A stretch of 64,000 nucleotides of DNA from Durusdinium trenchii (lineage: Eukaryota > Sar > Dinophyceae > Suessiales > Symbiodiniaceae), in assembly GCA_963970005.1 (NCBI GenBank), contig CAXAMN010021361.1, forward strand, positions 2,808,905 through 2,872,904, in the 5' to 3' direction. Shown in pieces: positions 25,560-34,900 of the stretch (positions are counted from its first letter, which is position 1; every line of letters starts with the position of its first letter). The notes under the pieces were generated by a model that searched no databases, was not told the origin of the DNA, and saw nothing but the letters and a program-made list of their open reading frames with translations. The position numbers and the translations under genes are program-made.

Positions 25560-25710
25560 ACCGAGTGGTGGGTTAATCCATCGATGCATTGACCGACCCG
25601 GACGGACCCGGACGGTTCGGTAGACGCCTCGGAAGTCAAAGCCCTCCAGGCGGGAAAGGACTTCACCAGCCTCAGCTGAGGTGTGATGTACCAAGCGGAG
25701 TCTCAAAGGC
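25560..25710 (-). CDS. probable exon; weak resemblance to an RRM C-terminal half
   Basis: The minus-strand frame includes AGEVLSRLEGFDFRGVYRTV and then RVRPGR. The order helix-L-GF-x-G-x-VRV recalls the second half of an RNA-recognition motif, but the fit is loose and no RNP1/RNP2 octamer is present. An AG|G acceptor before AGE would join in phase with the exon at 25805-25906. Confidence 0.35.
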
Positions 25711-25804
25711 AAGCTAGTGAAACGTTGGGGCATGTGGGGTTGCAGGGGCTCCAAAAAACGTGTAGACCAGGTGTGTGACACGTTTTGATGTTAATGATGA
25801 CCAC

Positions 25805-25906
25805 CTGGCTTCCGCCTTTGAACGGGTTTTCAGGGACACCGGTCCACTCCCCTGAGGCTTCTGGCCAGAAAGCTGGCAGCCGTGGCACTGCATCCGCCCG
25901 CGCGCC
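25805..25906 (-). CDS. probable exon, function unknown
   Basis: A clean 34-codon phase-0 exon lies between a CATCAG|G acceptor and a CCAG|GTGGTC donor: GARADAVPRLPAFWPEASGE then WTGVPENPFKGGSQ. Both borders are canonical, and the composition is unlike the flanks. It probably precedes the exon at 25560-25710 in the same gene. Confidence 0.45.
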
Positions 25907-26513
25907 CTGATGACGAAACGAAACCAGGAGTCGACACAATGCGCGTGGGCAAATAGTTTACAAGCCTGTGACAGAACATCTAAATATCCATTGATATCCA
26001 TTGATCACTTTGCCAAGCCCTACAGGGAAACATGTAGAATGTAGACTATGTAGACCCATCCAGCAAAAAGATACGATGTCCAGTCTCTTTGGAATTTGGT
26101 CTCAGCTTCGGACAGGTCAAAAATGAAGCAGTGCAGTGCAAAAAAAATAACATACAGTATCTAAATAGGACATCCTGCTGCGTACATGCTCTGAAGAAAT
26201 GGTCCAATCTGGTGCAAGGGTGAGGTGCACCACCAGTGGATCCAACTTTTCCAGGAAAGTTCACATGGGATATCATGGGATGTAAAGCCTGCCGTTCTAC
26301 CCTCTGAAATGCCATCATTGAAGTGAAACACATGGACCGCTGGAAGAACCTGTTCCCCCGCTTCCTTCCCCCCCGGACTTCTTCCCCGGACTTCTTCTCA
26401 GCTATTTTATGCTTTGTCTATGATTTTATGATGATTCATGATGTGTCCACACTAGTGGTGAACCACAGGTGTCTTGGTCCTGACTCGTGGTCACTCGGTG
26501 ACCCGGTGTCGCT

Positions 26514-26614
26514 CTACACGAACCGATCGATCGCACCGTCGCGGCAGCGGCCTAAGGGCCGGAGCAGCAGCGGCACGATGCCGTCGCCGTCGCGGAACTC
26601 GTAGGTCCCAGTGC
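26514..26614 (-). CDS. probable terminal exon, function unknown
   Basis: After GTCCGCAG|G the frame reads TGTYEFRDGDGIVPLLLRPL and GRCRDGAIDRFV, then TAG at 26514-26516. It is 101 bases long with strong GC-rich codon bias. It could end a gene whose upstream exons lie at 26.9-27.1 kb, or the TAG may lie in an intron that starts at GTGTAG. No family recognised. Confidence 0.4.
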
Positions 26615-26889
26615 CTGCGGACCGGACCGGCGGCCCTCGGTGGAGAGCGGTGGAACTGGTGCCAAGTGGTGCCGCATTCACTTTTGGGGATGAACGCACT
26701 TGGGCTGGAAAGTGAAACAGTCAGTAGATGAAGCTAAAAGGGCCTTCTTGAGGGTCTAATTATTGTTGATCTGCACAGTTCCATGTCAGGCAAGGCTAAA
26801 ATGAACCAACGAACGCGAACGCCAAGGAACACTCACAAACCCTCAATTCAAACATATATTATATGAATGTCGCAAGTGCAAAGGTCCAA

Positions 26890-27140
26890 GTGCGTCATTT
26901 ATATTTCTCGCGAGAGCTGCAACGTCGGGTCCAAGCTTTCCAGGGACGTCTCTGCGCTTTCCCTTTGGCCCCCTTCCCACGAACCAACGCGAACTGTTCG
27001 CAGCGGTCTTGATGTGTTTGGGCATCGGGGAGGCCATCACATCGTCAACGTTCTGGCGGTTCTGGGTGGGGGACATCCCATCCATTTTCGCTGCGTGCTA
27101 CCAGTGCCATCTTCTGCCTTCCTGAGTCGGACCGTCAGCT
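26890..27140 (-). CDS. ambiguous coding-like stretch
   Basis: Two minus-strand frames over this GC-rich patch look gene-like (SPTQNRQNVDDVMASPMPKH in one, ELTVRLRKAEDGTGSTQRKW in the other). One or both could be exons of the gene ending at 26514. I could not settle the borders. Confidence 0.22.
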
Positions 27141-27199
27141 CAGAGCGATCGTCGCCGAGGTAATGGAAACCTGCTCGCTCCATGGAATCCTTCTCATCT

Positions 27200-28974
27200 G
27201 TTGGACCGGGATCTTCTGCAGCACATGCACAGTTCTCAAGCTAAATATAATCACCACATATCACCACGCACATCTGATGTGTACCAGCATCCAGCATCCG
27301 TTTCAAAGACATGTTTCAACGATTCCTGGGCCCTTCTCGCAATATGCATCTTTAGAGATGCACATCTTCTCAAATGGCTTCATGGACGAGATGAGGGATC
27401 CACCGATCCAAGCACTGTACCTCGGATGTGGAAGAAACTGCTTAAACTGTCCAACTCTGTCAAGAAGCTAAATAGTTACTACGCACAAAGGACGAGAACA
27501 ATACTTGGTGGGTTGACACAGGCAATTCCACACAAACGTGTCGTGCATGGTGCGTGGTCTTGCCCGAATGTGACAAAATAGCCGATAAACCTCGAGCTCT
27601 CTTCCTCTCAGCCCACAAATCTTGAATAACTCCACCACAAGGTCAGTTTGCCCCCCTGACATGCCTTTCCTGCACCTGTCCGAAACTCTCACATCCATTA
27701 GGGCCTTAGGGCCTTATGCTTCATTACGCTCCATAAACCCAGCCATCTGGATTCCAGGACTAACCAGCACCAACCAGCGGGTGAGGTTCAGATCTTGATG
27801 TTTGATAGAGAAACACCACTGTGGACGGTTGATCAACAAAATCCTGATGATCAAACATCTTGATATGAGCGGCTTTATTCATCAACATTACATTTATCTC
27901 AGAAGTACCCCATCTGGAGGCGGAAGTAGGAGATCCAGGACATGAGTAGCATGAATGAAACATATATTTGGCACATACAAAAAGAATGTGACCGTAATAA
28001 CACGCTTCACTGCCCGGTATCTGTACACCTAACATGAAGCACGACCCTTTCACCTTTCCGGAGTTGCATCTATCACGGTTGGGACCGCTTTCTTTCGATC
28101 CATGCGCTGACAAACTTGAGCGATGAGATGATCAACAAGTCAAAATATAAGTTGAAATTGCTGGAACATGCCGGAAAGGTATATAATATGTATATATACC
28201 TAGGGTTTGAGTTCCGGTATCGTGTTCCACGGAAAAAACATCTTGCATCACGTTACCCGTAGAAACAACAGCAGCTACTTGCTTATTACACGCTAATGTC
28301 GTTGCCGCTTCTTCCACCCGGAAGTATCGGGCATCTGGGCCAGGGTCTAGCAAAGCAACTAAGTTCGTAGGCTTTGACATTGTTTTAGGTATCGTTTTGG
28401 CCTCGCTCCAGCAACTCACTTTTTTGGAACACCAAAAACACATGCAGAACAATAGTCAGCCATATTCAAATAGCACAAACCTTATGTTGCTGGTGTCATC
28501 GGACTCCTCCAGTTGATTGACCAAAGTACGCCGACCGAGTGCTTCCTAGCGATGCTGTTTGAACGACGCCCACCTATCGCTGTGTAGTTTGGTAATGCAC
28601 TTGTTCATATTATTACCTCGGCCCTTGTTTTGCAGTGTTTGGGCGCGTGGGCCAGGATGTGCAGTGTGCGTATTTGTCTTGGCCCACCTCTTCCCTGCCA
28701 GCTGCGGAGTTTCTTGAAATGACGGACCAGACCAAAGAGCTACGCCATTAAAATCTACTGCAGGCTATAATATATAAATAGACTAAACGTATATATATAT
28801 ATGTATATATACATAAAGACAGGTTTTAAGTGATAGATGTTAAACTACGCTACTGCCAATAGGATGCTTTTATCAAATACAGCAACGAGGCGCATGGTCT
28901 AGCGGTCTAGCGGCCACAGTAGCGGGAGCCTGTTCGTAACTGATGGTTGCTCGTTCTTGTCATATCATCAGTTT
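27200..28974. other. intergenic, nothing recognised
   Basis: No splice-supported exon. TATATA tracts at 28180-28200 and 28785-28812. A TTAGGGCCTTAGGGCC string near 27698 is related to the palindrome at 17211. This separates the actin-like gene from the next minus-strand gene. Confidence 0.4.
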
Positions 28975-31900
28975 TTACAGAAAGAAGTCTGTGGAAGTGA
29001 ACATGTACAATAAGGCAAAGGCACCATCCAAAACAACCTGCAGATTCATACTCAGCACCTCAATCTTGACCAAATTCAATTGCTTTAAAGTACTTGCCTC
29101 GTACGTAAACCTGCCGACCGTGCTATGCATTGCAAGTTCTTCACTAATTAGTACAACAAAGCCCTTCTCCCTTCTTAAAACTCATCAGCACCAGGTGAAG
29201 AAACTCCTCCAATGAGACAGGTCGCTTCCGGTCCTCAGGAGCTACCACCTCCACTGCCGCTTCCAGGCGCTTCAATTCCAGCTCTAGGCGTTGTGGGAGG
29301 CCCCTCAAGAGACTGCAGCCACCGGCAAGGACCACATTGGACCAAAGCGCGGCCTGAGGCCGGAGCAGCCCCAGCAAAAAGAGCCCAGTACGGGCTGGCA
29401 GGCAATGGGTTGTTTCGGAAAAACACGTGATTTACAAATTCCAGCTGCACTTGCACCTCAGAATCTGGGCTGTCGTTCAATGGACTTCTGCAAACACAAA
29501 AAACAAACGGACAAACGAAGGAAAAATCACACCCTCTATAATCTCAGAAGCTGGCCTGCAAATCTGAGTCGGAAGCAACAATCGCCTGCTGACAGAGCTG
29601 AGGAAGTCCTTCCTCCTCCGCCATTCACCCCGCGGAAATGGGCCGCTCAAAGGCTCAGCACGAAAACCCTGTAAAAGTAATAGATGCTAGCATGGTTGAT
29701 GAAGTTTTGACTCTTTGCTGGTAATCACTGTACTCTTATTCACTCTTACAGCAAGGAACATAATTGGTAGTGCATGTGGCCCACAATAGCACCTCTCTGG
29801 CCTCATCGCCTCTGTTTCCCGGTCCTCCAAGCCGATCAAGGCCGGCTGGAAGAGCGGCTCGGGTGTCCGGAAGCTTTCCGAGCCGATGTGGAGGTGATCG
29901 CCGGAGGGGAGTTCCCAGGATTTGATCTCCTGGATTCGCGGAGAAGTGGAGGACGAAGAGGACGAGTGGCGACCCGCTTGGAACATGGCTCTGAAACCGA
30001 AACAAAAAGGCAGGCTGAGATCCTTGAAAGTCCATTCACGTGATTCACGTGTGTTGATGTTCGACCGGCCCATGGTCCAATTGCTGTGGTGGTTTGTGCT
30101 GTATCTGTGATTTATGAATCGCCCTGGAACCCCAAGAGGTTTCGGTCGGGCAGTTGACAAATCAAACTCAACTGTCAGTGTATATTTATATATATATATA
30201 TATTATATGCGTCAAGTCCCCCGCTTTGGAGTCGCGCAACAGGTGTCAAACGCTCCTGTTCTTCCGTCCGGATATCCAAAGCCACATAGCACTCCTGGAG
30301 TGGGTGTGGAGTGGGTGTGGAGTGGGTCATAGTGGGTCCCTGTTGAGGACTGAGACTGTCTGGTTCTTAGAGTACTGCACAAATGAAAGGATTCTGTGAG
30401 ATATTGTCACTCTAGAGGCGGGAACGAAAGCAAGAACACATCTGCGGACAACACCGGACTGCGGTGCTTTTGACAAAGCTCGAAGCGATTATCGCACCAA
30501 ACATCACCAAACAATATAGGAGCTGTTGCCCATATGGCTGCGGGATACCCAAAATGTCAAACCCGGAATCAGCATCAAAACAAAAATGTCCAAGGCTCAA
30601 AGAAAGGTGGTTTGTCTGTCTGAAGCTGTTTGAAGAAGGAGTTCTGTGAATGGAAATGGTTGTCCTTTGCCTAGGTTTTGTGTAGAATAGATATGATGTG
30701 GTTGCGGGTCAACGCCAGGATACCTTGGATGACTTACCTGGAAGGTCAACCTACTTGGTGCACCAGGGCTCCGGTCCAAGTTGGCCAACCCATCTGCAAC
30801 GTTGGTGAGAAGCTGTCGTCGCTTGTCAAGCCCTTGAGCCACAAGCACAAGCGAGGAGTCTAATTTTTTGGGGCCATGATGTGAAGAAACCTGTTGCACT
30901 TCCCATCTTCCCACTCCAAGAAAAACACACAAGTCACAAGTCACCGGAAATTGGATCGGATTCGGATAGTTGCACCAAGCCAGCAGAGTCCACTAGCTCA
31001 TTCACCCAGCTGAAATCAGCTGAACATCCCGTCCTGGCACTTGATATCCTCTACGATCTCCAGCTCACTGCTGCCACCCGTGAAGCAGTAGCCCTTTTCA
31101 ACGAGGAGTTTCCTCACGGCGCGAAGGGCACGGCGCGCAGGGCCTCCACACCGGGCGCTTGGGGGTTTTGTTTGACATGCATACACTGTCCTGCAGCGGC
31201 CATACGACGAGCAGTCCTACTGACTTGGTACAGAATCCACATAGAATAAGGATCCCAAGTAAAATTAAAAGTCTGTAAGTCAAAAAAATGCGGTTGAACG
31301 TCTAACAAAGTTGTGCTCTCAAATGTTGTAGGTGTTGGAGCGACTTTTCCCGCCCACTTGATCTGCCGCAGGGTTTCAACATTAAACAACGTGTCCGGAC
31401 TTGAGGGCGTCTAACAGAATCTAACATCGCTGACCCAGATTGTCACAGTGGAATGTCAGCATCTGCATCAGGTAGAATATGTCACCACACGAGCACTCGT
31501 GTGAGCACCCAATGCATTACATGACTTCACATGACAAACATTGCCAGTCAAAAGTTGAATCCTCATTGAGTGGGTGGCGCCATGTGCAGTACCCACCTTT
31601 GGTCACTACTATGAAGCGGCATCTTGTTTCCGCCACTTTCCAGAATCCGCGTCACATGTATCAAGAGTATCAAGCGTCGAATGAAACACATATCAAACCA
31701 AACAAATCCCTAACATGCTAAGCCCAAGCCGCATGAGGTATTGGGTCAAATCCTGCCCGCCCAAGTGCAGCTTGCGCACCACGTGAGCCACCAGAATCCC
31801 TTCACACACGGGCGCCATGCGACACTCCGTGGCGGCACAATCCACCACGAGACCCGTGAGGCGACCAGAGCTGTAGAGGGACAAGACTTGATGCACTGCC

Positions 31901-34900
31901 AGGTAGACTGATGGCACCTTGACGGAACGACTCCCACGAACGTTTTGGACGGAATCACGGAATCACGTGTCGTTGTTCGTAAAGGAAAGTCGTCAACCTT
32001 TCGGAACCATGCCATCCACTTACATGTGAGTCCGTGTATAGAGCCCAAAAAAACTAGCAAACAAAGTATGGGTCCAGAAGAGTTCGGACAACAACACTTT
32101 CCGCTGACTGTCCTTGTTGAAGTAACATGGAATCCTGTTTGATTTGGTGTTGTCAGATGACATCTCGGTGTTTTTGTTCGGCTCATGCGCTGAAGATAAA
32201 ACCATCAAGCGCATGTCGGATGTTTGGCTGATGCAGCTGCAAACCCTGCTGACACAAAGGATCGGTTTGAACAATACAGTATATTATATATACGTTTAAC
32301 AAAAATAATACATAGCATATATGCAACAAATTAGCAATATGTTGTTGTTTTTGCTGCTGTCGTTGTCATTGTCTGTTGTTGCTGTTGTTCCGGTTGGCTC
32401 GTTGTCTATGTTGTCCTGCTGCCCCTCCATTTCCAAGCAAACACCGCACCTGAACCATCCCAATTTCCCACTGGACTACACGATCTCCGTCGAGCTCGGA
32501 TCGTTTTCGAGGAACTTGAAATGTGTCAAACATGATCTGTAGACTTCGCTCTCGATCCTCTCTGGGCGTTAAGGCCGCCTCTGAGAGCAAAATCGGGTGC
32601 TCCTCCGCAGCTCCGTTTGGGAGACAAAACGGGGACCCGAAAGCAACTGGTGGGTGTTAGCAAGATGCTGCAAGCATCCCTTCCACCACTTCTACCTAGC
32701 TCCCACCAAGCAACATTATGTTGGACACGCGCACACACACACATATATATATATATATGTAGGCACACATACACACCCACTTAGTCATGTGCAAATGAAC
32801 CATTTGACCTCCTGCCTCTCTCTACACCCCCAAACATCCCCAAACCCTTTGAAACATAATCTTTGAATTATCCAGGAGGGGTCAGGGTCATCAATTTGTA
32901 GCTCTATTGCTCCACAAAGAGGTAAAGGTCGACACCTTACAAAAATGCAGGAAACCCCTTACAAAATGGTCCATGCCAATAATCTTCACTTGAGGCTGAA
33001 ATGGTCATTGCGTTATTTTGAGTAACACATATTACTGTAGTAAAGTTGATGCACAATTGTTGATGCTTTGTTTGTGCCTCCATGTTTCGTTGAAGTGTTG
33101 ATCTTCTTGCATCGTCTAGGATCCCCATGGATATTCATCAAATTCTGTGAGCTCAGATTTTGCTACACGATTCTGTTTCTTGTTATTCTCAAAGGTTGTG
33201 CAACCATCACGGCGAAGTCTGCTTGACACTGACACATGACTAAAATTCATAAAGTGATGCAAACGATGAACAGTTTGCCCATGTTTGCCCCATTCAAGTG
33301 TAATCAAATCATTCAAATTCACGGTGGCTGATTGTTAGGTGTCAAAATGCATGCTCGAACATTCAAAGAATTCAATCAAAACTAGGTAGATGTGGTTTAC
33401 AACATGGTGTGGTGCCTGATTGTGTCTACAAAGAGGCACTCGCCAAATCCATCAGTAAATCCATCCAAATTCCCTGAATCCATCATGTAATCCATCTGCC
33501 TGATTTGTTTGATTTTTTTTGGTCATCAAGCTCTTCTTGCTGAGTGTAGCTGCCAGCTGGGCTGCGGGGGGCAATCTATCTGGGCCTAGGCAACAAAAGC
33601 AACATTCCCTATCAATCATTGAAATTGAATCCCGAGCTAAATATCCACACCCCAATGCAACTATGCATGGGATCCCGACCCCTCTCTAATCCAAACAATC
33701 TCCCCATTACAAAACAGAACGGCAGGCCCTGGAAGTGCACTTTGTCACCAATTTTGAGTGATCTGGAGGTGCATTGTTAGTAAAGTTCAAGGATCTACTG
33801 AGACTAATTCACAGCACCAGTAGTGCCAAGGACATCTCAACTGCTGTACTCTGAAAAAATGCATAGGCCTTGAACCACAAAAAACAAAACAATCCTGGGA
33901 GACTCTTTGGTGAGTAAACAGAAAACACAATAATCAAAAAAACAAAAAAAACATCCTGACAGAGTCTTTGGACACCACCCCCCCAGCCCAAGACCTCCCA
34001 GCAATTGTTTTTTTTGTTTTTAGGGTTTACTCACCAAAGAGTCTCTCAGGATTGTTTTTTTTGTTTTTGGACGCCTACCCCAAGACAAGACTTCTGAAGA
34101 GTTGGTTAGTTTTGTTTCTGTTATTTTGTGTTTTGGCATCTCTAACTTGTTCATCACATTCATCGTTTTTTTGTTACAAGTAGAGCACCTTATAGCATTT
34201 CTGAATTCTAATTCGTCTTATTCACTACTGTAATAATCATTAGTTTATTGAGTTTTATTTTTCAATGATATCAGATTTGATAGTACCCAACCGTTCTATA
34301 AATTTGTCCATACAATAAGGTGTGGATGTTTTGCCACTTCTATTCACCACATTCACATATAACCGCAAGGTTTATGCTCTTGATATGTGCCCTTAATCCT
34401 ATCAGAAGAAGTCACAGTCAGACATTCAACATATCCATTACACCAAAAAGAAATATATTCAAAGTTGGTATTATACTGTTCAAATTCAATAAAAGAACCT
34501 TCAGGGGGTAGTTTGAATTGTTGCACCGCAATTGCTAAACAACCCCTTTCATAATGCTCTTCCAAGCACTTTTTTTGAAAACGGGATGAGAACAATACCT
34601 ACAGATATGTGTTTTATTGTTATCTGTATTCAACTGACAATTTAATAACCTACTCAAACTTCTTATTAAAGCATCATGGTATCTATCTTTATCATCAAAA
34701 ACTCTCAATAAGTCAATATGATATTTAGCATTTGACACGTTGGTTGCTCTTGTTTTGGTTATGTTTTTCTTCATTAACAATAGCATTTGTTTCAAGACCA
34801 TTTACTGAAATTAAACCATCATCATTCACTTCAAGCCTATCAATATCTCTATTACCTGCTGGAAAATTGACACCTTCCCTATTGATGATGTCATCCTTCA

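Noticed and set aside
29219-29234. A third GA donor (GAG|GACCGG) at the end of actin-like exon 10
   Set aside because: Stopping there drops the conserved APEDRK residues; reading on to the GT donor at 29218 keeps APEDRKRP, stays in phase, and joins well to the last exon.
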